From Adiantum capillus-veneris (taxonomy: Eukaryota; Streptophyta; Polypodiopsida; Polypodiales; Pteridaceae), in contig CM043958.1 in NCBI GenBank assembly GCA_014529385.2, forward strand, positions 79,665,025 to 79,729,024: 64,000 nt of DNA, in the 5' to 3' direction. A program made the position numbers and the translations under genes. Positions 48,455 to 58,920 of the stretch are shown here, piece by piece. Below the pieces are notes generated by a model, which searched no databases, was not told where the DNA came from, and worked only from the letters and a program-made list of their open reading frames with translations. Every line of letters starts with the position of its first letter. The first letter of the stretch is position 1.

Positions 48455-49777
48455 AAAATCCAAGCAAGAGTTGAGGCTTGAGAATGACAACAACGTCTTA
48501 GACGCCAACGAGAGGCTAATCTGGGAATCACGCAAGCATTTTTCGAGGACACAGATGACGACTCATTAGAATCTGAGCCACCCCTACGATACCCAATTGA
48601 GCTAAATAGCCCCTATGGGAAAGTACTATACAATGCCTTATTAGATACGGGAGCTAAACACAATTTGTTATCCTATGGAGTTTGGTGTCAATTAGGGAAA
48701 CCGACCCTATCCTCGAGTACGATGCAAGTCAAGGGCATTAATAAAAAGAAAACTGCTATTCTTGGAGTCCTTCAGACCCCTGTTGTCTATGACAATGGAA
48801 GCATAGTGCATAGGTTTCTAGTCATGCCCGCGGGAGCTATGGAAGGCAACGTAAACCTGGGACGCACGTGGATGTTGGAAACCAAATGCACTATTGATTG
48901 GGATACTGGTAGTGTCACGACGCGACCACCGACTCTTACCCCTATCATTCAAGCAAAGTCACCTACGTTGCAAACTCTAGCAAAGTTGAAGGATAGCCAA
49001 CATTCACAAGCCAAGGTGGTTAACTCGTCTTTGCCGGCTACCCATGAACCTAGCACTTCAACACTTGTAGTTGCAGCAAGCAGTAATATTGCAAGTACTC
49101 AACCTGCACGACCTAAGAGTACATATCAATGGGTCCCCAAGGCCTTACTTCCAACTACCTCAACCCTCCCATCCATTCCAAGAAAAAATTTCCCGGGAAA
49201 ACCAAGAGCGTGCCCTAGGAGAGTCAAGACCAAATCACGATGGATTCCAAAACAACTATTAGAAGCCCAAGGCTACTATGATGGAAATGAGCAAATTTGG
49301 GTACCTAAACGTAAAATGTGTCCTTCCCTATCGACAACAAACCCATATGAGTCAAATAGTGTAACGCTAAAGCCAATGGCAGACCGTGCGAAGGGAAAGA
49401 TCACAAAATGCTACACACCTAGTCCAGAGCTAGTTTGGGCTCCAAGGCAAAACCAATTTATTCCACCTAGCTCAGGAAGGGGGGAGTTCCATGAAGCTTC
49501 TAGCTCCTCATGTAATACATCCATAGAGGTAAAAGCTTCTACACAGCCTCCATCTATAGTAGTGGACCTCTATGAAGCTACAAAAGAATCCACACCTCCT
49601 AGTGTTCAAGAATCACCTGATGAACCACTTCAAGTTCGATCCTGGGAGAGTACCTTACCACCCTTGCAACTTAACGAGGCACCTAGGGTAATAGAAAACT
49701 ACTGGCAAAAATCCTCACCTATTAACAACTGGAACAATTGGTTTCAAAGGGTGACGACATCATTTCAAACGGTATGA
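48455..49777 (+). pseudogene. Second retropepsin-like domain and W-x-P-K tail
   Basis: In frame with integrase after three stops (TAA 48452-48454 and two TGA by 48487). A basic Gln/Arg-rich linker (QRLRRQREANLG) is followed by an acidic stretch, then YNALLDTGAKHNLLSYGVW with an intact D-T-G-A (48644-48655). Next come KGINKKKTAILGVL, VNLGRTWMLETKCTIDWD (second conserved segment), and a Pro/Ser-rich tail with repeated Trp motifs YQWVPKALL, SRWIPKQLL, QIWVPKRKM and LVWAPRQNQ. The ORF from 48665 is otherwise open for 370 codons. The minus-strand relative has the same domain order at 14116-14979. Not a known part of standard Ty3 pol; function unknown. Confidence 0.8.
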
Positions 49778-50023
49778 TCTACCTAAGGAAGGGGAGAGTG
49801 TTTGTGGACATCCATCATTCACTTGCTTCCCTCTCAACCTTTCTCCCTGACCTCTTAATCTCCAATCTTAGGGAATGTATATATAAAGCCTTATACTCAC
49901 AAAAACAAGATAAAAAAGTAAAAGAGCAAGAGCCATAACACAAATCATAAAAACAAATTATGCACAACAACACGACCCTTGTAATATTTGCACTCTAACC
50001 ATCATCTATTTGCGTGTACAGAT

Positions 50024-50446
50024 ATGGCTAGTATGCTAGAGTCATTCACTCTTGCCTTGGGTGAGAGGTACCCTCGTTACTTTTCACAAATATTTCACAT
50101 GGTCTTTCCAGTGCTTGCATGTGAATGGGATTTGATAGGTACGCTAGCATGTGAGAGGAATTTTGAGGAGTTAGAATGGCTGATACGTCTCTTGACCACG
50201 TCTGATCCATACTTAGTAGAGAGCTTTTCTCCCATTGCACAAGCCTACCCTTTTGACCAAGATGGCTATAGGCGTCTAGTGACCTTCTTAGTAAACATGG
50301 GCACCTATGATGAAGAAGAAAATTTACACGACTACACGGATGGCACATATGGTCTCATGGATGATGACTTTGTTTATCTCGACGACAAGGATAGGGGTTT
50401 AGCCTTAGGGTTTCCCCCCAACCTCTACAATATCCTATTCCCTTGA
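50024..50446 (+). CDS. Small accessory ORF of plus-strand Ty3 element, unknown
   Basis: 140 codons from ATG 50024 (MASMLESFTLALGERY), intact. The N-terminal two thirds look helical and hydrophobic (FHMVFPVLACEWDLIGTL); the C-terminal third is very acidic (TYDEEENLHDY, LMDDDFVYLDDKDRG). No recognised domain. The start is directly preceded by TTTGCGTGTACAG, which would serve as a splice acceptor, so it may be expressed from a spliced RNA like env-type ORFs. It is among the few open frames of the element without a lesion. Confidence 0.5.
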   Translation: MASMLESFTLALGERYPRYFSQIFHMVFPVLACEWDLIGTLACERNFEELEWLIRLLTTSDPYLVESFSPIAQAYPFDQDGYRRLVTFLVNMGTYDEEENLHDYTDGTYGLMDDDFVYLDDKDRGLALGFPPNLYNILFP

Positions 50447-51807
50447 CTCTCTAGGGGGAGTGCAAATAATTAGGTTAGGGTTCCTTATGTTTTTTGTTGT
50501 GTTCAATAAGTGTTGGTACCTTTTCCCACTAATGTGCCTCCTGGAGGTATTCCTTTTGTTTCCTAGTGTGTACAGGAGCGTGTTGCTATTGATAGGATTT
50601 GGACCTTCATGGAATCTTTATCTCGACTCACTCTTCAAATCAAGCGCGACCATCGACACAAACAGGTGTTTCTTGTCCATTAGTATTGCCCCTTATCTTT
50701 TTTGCATCTATGATTGTCTGTTTTGATTGTGATTGGTAGCCTAATATTCACCGCATTTGCTTAGTATCAAACATTTAATTCAATGTAATTTTTTGTCATA
50801 ATCACTTGTCTAGGTTTAAAAATCAAGCAGTCCGACTAAGCTAGTTTGACCAAGTTAGGTGTTAGAAATCTTCTCTTAATACCATGGGGAATGCCTTCCT
50901 AATAATCAATGGTTACTTAGGTTCTTAATCCGATTTAGGCAGCATTGTGTGAAATGTACTAGGGCTTTCTAGCGGGCTTGACCCTATTGACCTTTCGCTT
51001 AAGTATTATAAAGGGAGTTTACTAGTGTGATGAGCCTGGGGAGGTGTATCAGTGTTATATGACCCCCCAAAGTTACAAAATTAAAATGCTGAAAATGAAC
51101 AAACAAAAAATCAAAGTGCCACATTGTAAAATCTTAAGCTGGAAGAGAAATCTCAGCTTGATTTGGTACTTCACTCACATGTATTGCCTATGGTACTAGA
51201 GCCCTAGAGGTTCCCAGTGTGGGCGCTTTTCCTTGAAAAGCAAAAAACCCAAGGCATACAAAATAAGCACACACATCAAAATTGAATCACTGTGAAAAGA
51301 ATTTGGGGGGTCAAAGAAAAAGTAATCAGTCAGGCGATGATTTCATGAGAAATTCCTTTTATGGTAGCTTAACTACAAGGTCTTCTAAATATAGCCTCTA
51401 GTCAGCCCTCGAACATGAATACTTGGCTCTCGCGATTAAACAACTTAATTGACCACAGAAAATTAAGAAGCTTACCCATGGTATTAATATTCGATCTCTA
51501 GTGCCTTTCGACCGTCAAATTAGCGACCCCAGACTTGTTTAATTTTTTACCTTTACATCTGTTTATGCATTTGATTACATTGCAATTTAATGTTCATTGC
51601 TGACAAATGGTTTGAAATTCTTTTACCAATCAATTTGTCTACCTAAAAATGCATATGCTTTTTAATCACTTATGAGAATGCAATTACTGTGCCAATGTTG
51701 TTTGATTTTGCAGTGACTGAAGAAGGCTAAGGACATTCATCTCAACTGCTCTTCCACCTCGACGAACGAGCTTCAACTCAATAGCTTCCGAGGACGGAAT
51801 CTACATC
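50447..51807 (+). other. 3' untranslated region of plus-strand Ty3 element
   Basis: About 1.36 kb between the small ORF and the PPT. No open frame of note, no tandem array seen. Confidence 0.6.
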
Positions 51808-51820
51808 AGGAAGGGGAGCA
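51808..51820 (+). promoter_or_regulatory. Polypurine tract of plus-strand Ty3 element
   Basis: AGGAAGGGGAGCA immediately before the TG of the 3' LTR. Confidence 0.85.
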
Positions 51821-52155
51821 TGTTAACCCTCACGGCTCACGGACACCCCATCACCTACGACGGACGTGTATTATGTATTTGGTAGAGTCAGGTACCGGGC
51901 TTGTCAGACCAATAGGAAAAGGGTAAGAGTGATCGCCGATGAGAGGCGCACTCTAACCGGGACATTCAAGGGATTAGTTGGCTAAGCATGGGCGCCCAAG
52001 TGTGAATGGGGTGAGCTCATATAAAAGCCAACTAAACCTAAAATTCACTCATTCTCTCATTTGTGCAATAGAAGAGTTCTCTTGCTCCATCTCCATCTCC
52101 ATCTCCATCTCCATCTCCATCTTCATCTTCTTCTTCTTCACCTCCTTGTGTGTGT

Positions 52156-52244
<89 letters not shown>

Positions 52245-52479
52245 CGATTGAGCATTGCGGCGGCACGACGGCGGTGAAACGGTTGAGCATGACGTAGCGG
52301 CGTCTCCTTCTTCTTCGCGGCGACGAATCCTCCACGGCAAGAGCATAGAGCGGTGAGTGACACACCATTGCCCTCTTTTGAGCTTACTAGTTAAGCTAGT
52401 TGTGTGCTTGGAGCCGTCTATGGCTCGCACACAGTGTTAGGCAAGGCCCTTGCTTCGACAGTGTGGCAAGGAGCGCACA
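51821..52479 (+). repeat. 3' LTR of plus-strand Ty3 element
   Basis: 659 bp partner of 38482-39130; the 10-bp difference lies mostly in the GT/GA tract (52147-52241) and in the CATCTC repeats before it. Confidence 0.97.
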
Positions 52480-52532
52480 CCAGGCATCCCGCTATCCATG
52501 AGGCATCCCGCTAACCGTGAGGAACAAAAAGA

Positions 52533-52780
52533 CTCGGGGGGTTCACTATGTGTAAAACTACCATATCACGTGCGTTCAAGACATGTTTGTAAAACCCCTT
52601 ATCTGTGAATTTTATTAAGAATATAATGTACCATTTTCTTTTAAAATCTGTAAGTTTTTTTTTAAATTTGAAAAAATAATGCCCTTCTGTATATATACTT
52701 CTGTAAGTTTCAAGAAATTTAAATACCCTTCTGTTGAACTCACGTGATAGGTTACATTTTTATTAGGTGACCTCCCCGGG
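52533..52780. mobile_element. hAT-like MITE with 8-bp TSD
   Basis: 248 bp with imperfect terminal inverted repeats (CTCGGGGGGTTCAC and GTGACCTCCCCGGG, extending to a shared ATCACGTG). It is flanked by a perfect 8-bp duplication CAAAAAGA (52525-52532, 52781-52788). The other LTR copy has a single GAACAAAAAGAGAG at this place, an empty site. Confidence 0.9.
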
Positions 52781-53632
52781 CAAAAAGAGAGACGATAACC
52801 TAAGCTTAATCTCCGCTAACCGTAGAATCATCTCCTTACCCGTGAGAAACAAGAGATATTCTTTTCAACAATTCTTCTCTTTAAATGGTTTTTCAAACAT
52901 GATCAACCAACTCTTCATATCAAGTAGTAACAACTTATCAACAATAAAAATTTAAAAGCAATAATAATCTAACAAAAAATGATAATTTATTAAACAATTC
53001 TTTCACTAATCTATGAAAACATATGCTTGTCTCTTGTGATAGAATCACGTTTCTTGGACGGTTTAAGGGGTTCCCTATGCTTGACTTTCTAGGTCAACAT
53101 GAATAACAATGCAAAATTATAAATTTTTTAATCAGATTAGCGACATATTTGATTACCTCCCGTATTTGAGGTCGAACGGCTTTCACTTCTTCCGCAACCG
53201 GTACCTCCGCTTGAGCTATAGTTTAAGTAGTTGATGCCTTCCTTTGCACCTTTCTTGGAGGTGGAGCGACATAAGCGTCCTTTGAGCTTTGAGTCACTAG
53301 CTTCGAGGCCATCGTAATAAGGTAGAGAAAAAGGAAAGAGAACTCAAGAATCCGAAGGGCAACGCGACGATGATAGAGAAGACTTGGAGATGGAGATGGC
53401 TAGAAGGTAAGAGCTTGAGGGAAAGAAGGTAACTTCGACGACAAAGCAAGAGAGCTCCCGTTTCTGAGAGTGTACGTCTGTGTGTCTCTTCAAAGTGAAG
53501 GAGAAGGTTCTTTATATAGGCTCTCAAGGCTAGCTAAGAAAAGAGGGAAGCAAAGAGAGATAAGTTCGCGTACATTCGCAACTCTCTTAAAAAAGTTAAT
53601 TTTTTTTAACGGACACGGAATTCGATGTGCGA

Positions 53633-54085
53633 CATTAGGCAAAATTTGGACTCACAAAGGGGCCCTTTAAGGAGTTTGACTTTACCTCTCTCTACCAAAA
53701 CGGACGCATGGATAAATTTTTGCAAAACAAACTCCAAAGTTGGCGGAGGTTTGACAGTTAGAATGTCCTCTTCAAGCTCTATCTACTGATATATAGCACG
53801 CCATGAGATTCCTCATATTTTAGAAGATTCTTTTTTTGATTCACCTATGATGTGACAACTCTGTTGGAATCTAAGTGAATCAAAAAAAGAATCTTCTAAA
53901 ATATGAGGAATCTCATGGCGTGCTATATATCAGTAGATAGAGCTTGAAGAGGACATTCTAACTGTCAAACCTCTGCCAACTTTGGAGTTTGTTTGTAAAA
54001 ATTTATCCATGTGCCCATTTTGGTAGAGAGAGGTAAAGTCAAACTTCTTAAAGGGCCCCTTTGTGAGTCCAAATTTTGCTTAATG
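53633..54085. mobile_element. 453-bp near-perfect hairpin element
   Basis: Arms 53633-53844 and 53875-54085 are inverted copies with only a few mismatches around a 30-nt loop. Termini are CATTAGGCAAAATTTGGACTC and its complement ending GCTTAATG. The right LTR copy (about 57970-57985) reads across without it, so it is an insertion. No TSD is clear. A transcript would fold into dsRNA. Confidence 0.85.
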
Positions 54086-54416
54086 TTTTTGGTTCTCCAA
54101 TTTTAAAGAAGATTGGCTTCCAAGACAAGAACTCTAAACTTAACTCCTTCATCTTTCTTTCCTAAAAATACTCCTAAAATTGCTCTCTCTTTCCTAAAAT
54201 TGCTCCTTCTTTCTTAAAGGTCAACTCTTATCTCTAGATACATTCTTGAGGTTTAATTTTCCCATCAACCTATTGTTTCAAGTGAATAAGGGTCATAATT
54301 AATAGTTCTAGAGTCCGATTTTTGATTCGAAAGCTTCAAGTCTTAACAAAATACGAATCTTTAATATTTGCAAAGTAAATGAAATACTTTTATAAAAAAA
54401 TATTGGGTACATTACA

Positions 54417-55309
54417 ATCTCCCCAACTTAGGGATTCGAGATATCCTCATCTCGAGGAAAAGTTAAGATACTCCTACTCTAATTACTAGCGACCATCATT
54501 ATGTCTAAAAGGGTAATGTACTTAGTCAGCTTCACTTGCTACTGCTGCTCCATTAGTCAGTCTCGCGGACAAGAGTTTCGATGATGTCCCAACTCTCCAC
54601 ATTCAAAGCATCGAATATTGAAGCATCGAGAATCTTGTACATTAGTAGCATAATCTCTTTATGATTGGGTATCTCTAAAGATTTGATTTTGTTCAATTCT
54701 TCTTGTAATCCCTTGTTCCTTCAGTAAAGGTTTAGCTCGTAGTAAAGCATCTTATACATTGGTAGGCTTCAGGGCTTCCAATCGCGAACTAATTGGTTCT
54801 CTTAAACCTTGACAAAAGCGAGCTACCAGCTGCTCTATGGTCATTGATGGTGCGTAACGTTTAAACCTTATAATCTTTGAGTAGTACTCTTCCAAGGATA
54901 AACTGTATTGTTTCAAGCTAAAGAACTCATTCATCTTTATCGCTTCATGGGCAAGGGGTAAGTATCTTTCCTTCATTGCTTGTTTGATTTCCCACCAACT
55001 CTATGAATTCTCTAATACTCCCATGTCATGACAATGTTGTTTCCACTATAATTTCGCTTCCCCTGAGAGATGAAACATCCCTAGCATCGCTTGATTTGCA
55101 GGTGTGGTCCTTGCAACAGAGAAGTAATCATCCATAGCTTCAATCCATACTTTTGCATCTTTCTCAATATCATCACCCTCTCCTTTAAAAGAAGGTGGCT
55201 GCATTTGTTTGAGCAACAACTTCTTCTCCTGAAGCTCCGTATAGATAGCATCATTCGGGGGGTTTTCCAACGTAGAAGTGATTTGAGGATTCCCCTGAGT
55301 GTACATCAA
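54417..55309 (-). pseudogene. Gypsy gag remnant fused to pol terminus
   Basis: Frame 55309-55046 gives QMQPPSFKGEGDDIEKDAKV and WIEAMDDYFSVARTTPANQA. After a break, 54976-54752 gives SLEEYYSKIIRFKRYAPSM and LVARFCQGLREPISSRLEAL, the Retrotrans_gag domain. Near 54600-54560 a knuckle FECGELGHHRNSCP is recognisable. The frame then runs into FPRDEDISNP next to the PPT, a motif typical of the end of chromovirus pol. So everything from the gag C-terminus to the pol end is deleted, besides frameshifts. Confidence 0.75.
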
Positions 55310-55804
55310 TGTTTATAATAACTCAAATCAATAGGGTACTTTCCAAACTTAGACTTATCCAGTCCACTAAAAGCTCAATCGTATGACTTAACCAATCATT
55401 ACTTATCCAATTCATTAAAACTCAATCACATGACCTAACCAATCTTGACTTAACCAGTCTATCAAAACTCAGTCACATGACTTAACCAATCGTGACTTAT
55501 CTCAATCACATGACTTAACTAGTCATAGGTCATCCAATCCACAAAAAAATTCACTTACATGGCTTAACCAGTCAAACAATTTCTTTGTAGAAAACCAACT
55601 CAATCTTCTATTCATAAAGTCATCAAAATGTCATATAGGGGACTACAAAAGATCTCTTTATGAAAAAAAATAATAAAGGTTTCAACCATAACTATGGTAC
55701 ACGTCAATCCGCATAATGTAATATCTCTGTGAGTTAAATTATAGGTTTACAAAACCATACACATGAGGAAGCTTAAAGTCGCCAATTAAATTTTTTTAAC
55801 CTAG

Positions 55805-55817
55805 GCTCTGATACCAA
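55805..55817 (-). promoter_or_regulatory. Primer-binding site, initiator tRNA-Met
   Basis: On the minus strand TTGGTATCAGAGC directly follows the LTR, complementary to initiator tRNA-Met. Confidence 0.85.
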
Positions 55818-56123
55818 TTGTGAGGCCTCCAACCCCGAGAAGATTGGGGCGATTTGATAGATGGCCACCCTTTATTCTCCTTTTCTATTGATGACACCCT
55901 ACTCCGTTTCCACAAAGTAGAGATACGAGCAACAGAACAGAGGAAGTCCTCTATCCATTGTGTTCGTGGTTATAAGGGTCATACGCCGCAGGCCAGGTCG
56001 ATAAATCAGAGATTTTAATGAAAGCTGTTTCCTAACATAAAGATGAAATTTCATTGACATATTTAGAATCCATAAACAATGCCTTTTCCCCTACGTTTAA
56101 GAGCCACGGGCGCCATTCATAAA

Positions 56124-56520
56124 CCATAAATATGATATGAGACTTAGTCTAAATTAACTCGACTAATCACGTCCATAGCTTTTAGGGGCACGTAGATTTG
56201 GGACATTTTGACTCTTGGTACAATGAGTCTCTAATTTCACTTCTCTCAATAAGAGGGAGTGGAGAGTTTCTCGACTAATCGAAACCACCCATCCTTGACT
56301 GGAAATTTGAGCCAACCCCACTTTCCATAAATATAATATGAGACTTGGTCTAAATTAACTTGACTAATCAGGTCCATAGCTTTCAGGGACACGTAGATTT
56401 GGAACGTCTCGACTCTTGGCACAATGAGTCTTTAATTTCACTTCTCTCAATAAGAGGGAGTGGAGATTTTCTTGACTAATCGAGACCACCCATCCTTGAC
56501 TGGAAACCTAAGCCAACCCC
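56124..56520. repeat. About 198-bp tandem duplication within the LTR
   Basis: The unit from CATAAATATGATATGAGACTT to GAGCCAACCCC is repeated with a few substitutions (second copy about 56324-56520). The left LTR retains only the final part. Confidence 0.8.
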
Positions 56521-56749
56521 CCGGGGCAGTCACTTATCAAAAGATCCCTATATCACGTGCGTTCAAGAGGTAATTAATAATACCTCAATATACATACTAT
56601 ACTTACACTGTGAGCCTATTTAAAAAACCCCCACCCCCCTCTAATGTATACATAAAAGTATACATTTTTATACATTTTGGTCTTTTAATAATCCTCTCCG
56701 GTTAACTCACGTGATATCATACACATTCTAAAAAGTGACCGCCCCGGGG
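56521..56749. mobile_element. hAT-like MITE, second family member
   Basis: About 229 bp with termini CCGGGGCAGTCACTT and AAGTGACCGCCCCGGGG and the same internal ATATCACGTG motif as 52533-52780. Flanked by CCAACCCC and CCAATCCC, an 8-bp TSD with one change. The neighbouring tandem unit and the left LTR give the uninterrupted CCAACCCCACTTTCC. Confidence 0.85.
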
Positions 56750-58252
56750 CCAATCCCCACTTTCCACCCCACACTCACACTTCTTATCTTGTTTTTTAAT
56801 TACTACCACATTGTTTTACATATACAAACAGCGTTCCTTAATTAATTCCAAACACATATTCTTTTATACAGCCCTTCAAGCAATACTAAAATATTTCAAA
56901 CAAGGCCTAATGAAGATAGCCCTATAATTCAATAGAAATAACTTTTCCAATTTCTCATGAGTTGCCGCTACCTGCGGACTTTCTCTGTCTAACCAATTAC
57001 AAAGCCTTTGCAAAGGATTTATTCGCTAATCGCAAATTGCACAACCTTCTCATTTCTCTAATCGCGAGGTATCTCGCTACCCGTCAGGGATCTCGCTAAC
57101 CGCGAGGCATCTTGCTAACCACCACGCATCCCGCTAACTGCGAGGAACAAAAAGAGAGCCGATAATCTCAGCTTAATCTCCATTAACCGCGAAATCATCT
57201 CGCTACCCGCCAGAAACAAGAGATATTATTTTTAACAATTCTTCTCTTTAAACGGTTCTTCAAACATGATCAACCAACTCTTCATATCAGCCAGTAACAA
57301 CTATCAACAATAATAATTTACAAGCAATAATAATTTAACAAACAATGACAATTTATCAAACAGTCCTTTCACTAATCTATGAAAACATATGCTTGTCTCT
57401 TGTGATAGAATCACGTTTCTTGGACGGTTTAAGGGGTTCCCTATGCTTAACTTCCCAGGTTAACAGGAATAACAATGCAAAATTATAAATTTGCCTTACT
57501 GGATTAGCGCCATGTTCGATTACCTCCCGTGTTTGAGATCGAACGGCTTCCACTTCTTCTGCAACTGGTACCTCCACTTGAGCTATATTTGAGTAGTTGA
57601 TGCTTTCCTATGCACCTTTCTTGGAGGTGAAGCGACATAAGCATCCTTCGAGCTTTGAATCACTCATTTTGGGGCCATCGTAACGAGGTAGAGAAAAGGA
57701 GAAGAGAGAAAGAGAACTCAAGAATCCGAAGGGCAACACGATGATGGTAGAGAAGACTTAGAGATGGAGATGGATTGAAGGTAAGTGCTTGAGGTAGAGA
57801 AGGTAACTCCGAAGACAAGGCAAAAGAGCTTCCGCTTTTGAGAGTGTGTCTGTGTGTCTCTTCAAAGTGAAGGGAGAGGGGTCTTTATATGGGCTCTCAA
57901 GGCCAGCTAAGAATAGAGGGAAGCAATTTTTTTAATAAAAAATTTATAATTTATGGACACGAAATTCGATATGCAATTTCGATTCTCTAATTTTAAAAGA
58001 AACTTGGCTTCCAAAACAAGAACTCTAAACTTAACTCCCTCCTCTTTCTTTCCTAAAAATACTCCTAAAATTACTCTCTCTTTCCTAAAATTTCTCCTTC
58101 TTTCTTAAAGGTCAACTCTTATCTCTAGATATAGTCTTGAGGCTTAAGTTCCCATCAACCTATTGTTTTCAAGTGAATAAGGGTCATAAGTAATAGTTTG
58201 AGTCCGATTCTCAATCTGATTGTTCCGTTTGAAAGCTTTTAGACTTAAGAAA

Positions 58253-58640
58253 ATACCATTAGGAAAAATGTGGACTCTCTTTGGGCCATATAGGATTAAG
58301 GTTAATTAGGCTCCAGCCAATAGGAAGAGAGTAATGTATATAAGTCTAGAACCTAAGAAAGTAGAGAGAATAATAGGGTTGTCCACTCATTTATTGCTTT
58401 GTATCCTAGAGGGAGGTGGATGGGTAAAAGAGGGAGGGAAAAAAAGGGAGGGGGGGAGTGGTGGGTCCACAGATACGTTTTTGCAAAAACCCTAAAATTT
58501 CAAAATTAAAAAAAAAATTAAATTCAAAATATTCCATCCAAAACTCCCCCCAAACCTACCCTATGATCAAAAAGTCATTTTCTCACTCTAGAACCTTTTT
58601 TCCAAGACTCCCTTCCTCCATAGCCCCTTTCCATAACACA
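58253..58640. promoter_or_regulatory. Putative promoter region upstream of unknown gene 1
   Basis: No gene. The first 21 bases (CATTAGGAAAAATGTGGACT and on) resemble the hairpin element's terminus. A CCAAT at 58317-58321 and TATATAAG at about 58337-58344 are spaced like a polymerase II promoter, with G/A-rich sequence after. It could also be a retroelement LTR remnant. Confidence 0.4.
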
Positions 58641-58912
58641 AAGCTCTCGCTCTCTCTCTAAACTCTTACACCTTCCTCCTTCTTCAAGCTCTCCATTGCA
58701 ACTTTAAGCTCCCACTCTCTCTCTAAACTTTGTTTCCCTCCTCCTTCCTCAAGCTCTCCATTGCAACTTTAAGCTCCCACTCTCTCTCTAAACTCTGTTT
58801 CCCTCCTCCTTCCTCAAGCTCTCCATTACAACTGTAAGCTCCCACTCTCTCTCTAAACTTTGTCTCCCTCCTCCTTCCCCAAGCTCTCCATTGCAATTTC
58901 AAGCTCCCACTT
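58641..58912. repeat. Four-copy minisatellite of about 60-bp units
   Basis: CTCTCTCTCTAAACT, CCTCCTCCTTCCTC and AAGCTCTCCATTGCAA recur four times with small changes just before the first ATG of unknown gene 1; probably in its 5' UTR. The minus-strand frame through it is an artefact. Confidence 0.85.
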
Positions 58913-58920
58913 AAGCATCC

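Larger units (their letters stand above)
52485..54416 (-). repeat. Left LTR of gag-only gypsy element (part 2)
   Basis: Continues the LTR interrupted by the 14-kb element and matches 57060-58252 (GAGGAACAAAAAGA, CAACCAACTCTTCATATC, ATAGAATCACGTTTCTTGG). It contains a MITE (52533-52780) and a hairpin (53633-54085), both absent from the right LTR at these points. The LTR ends TACA at 54416; read on the minus strand, a purine tract (TTGGGGAGAT) precedes it. Confidence 0.75.
55819..58252 (-). repeat. Right (5') LTR of gag-only gypsy element
   Basis: Begins TGTGAGGCCTCC at 55819, next to the PBS, and is collinear with the left LTR up to about 58252, where similarity stops at AAAATAC. Contains a 198-bp internal tandem duplication and a MITE. 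Multiple CGCTAACCGCGAGGCATC-like motifs form a short degenerate repeat at 57060-57150. Confidence 0.75.
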
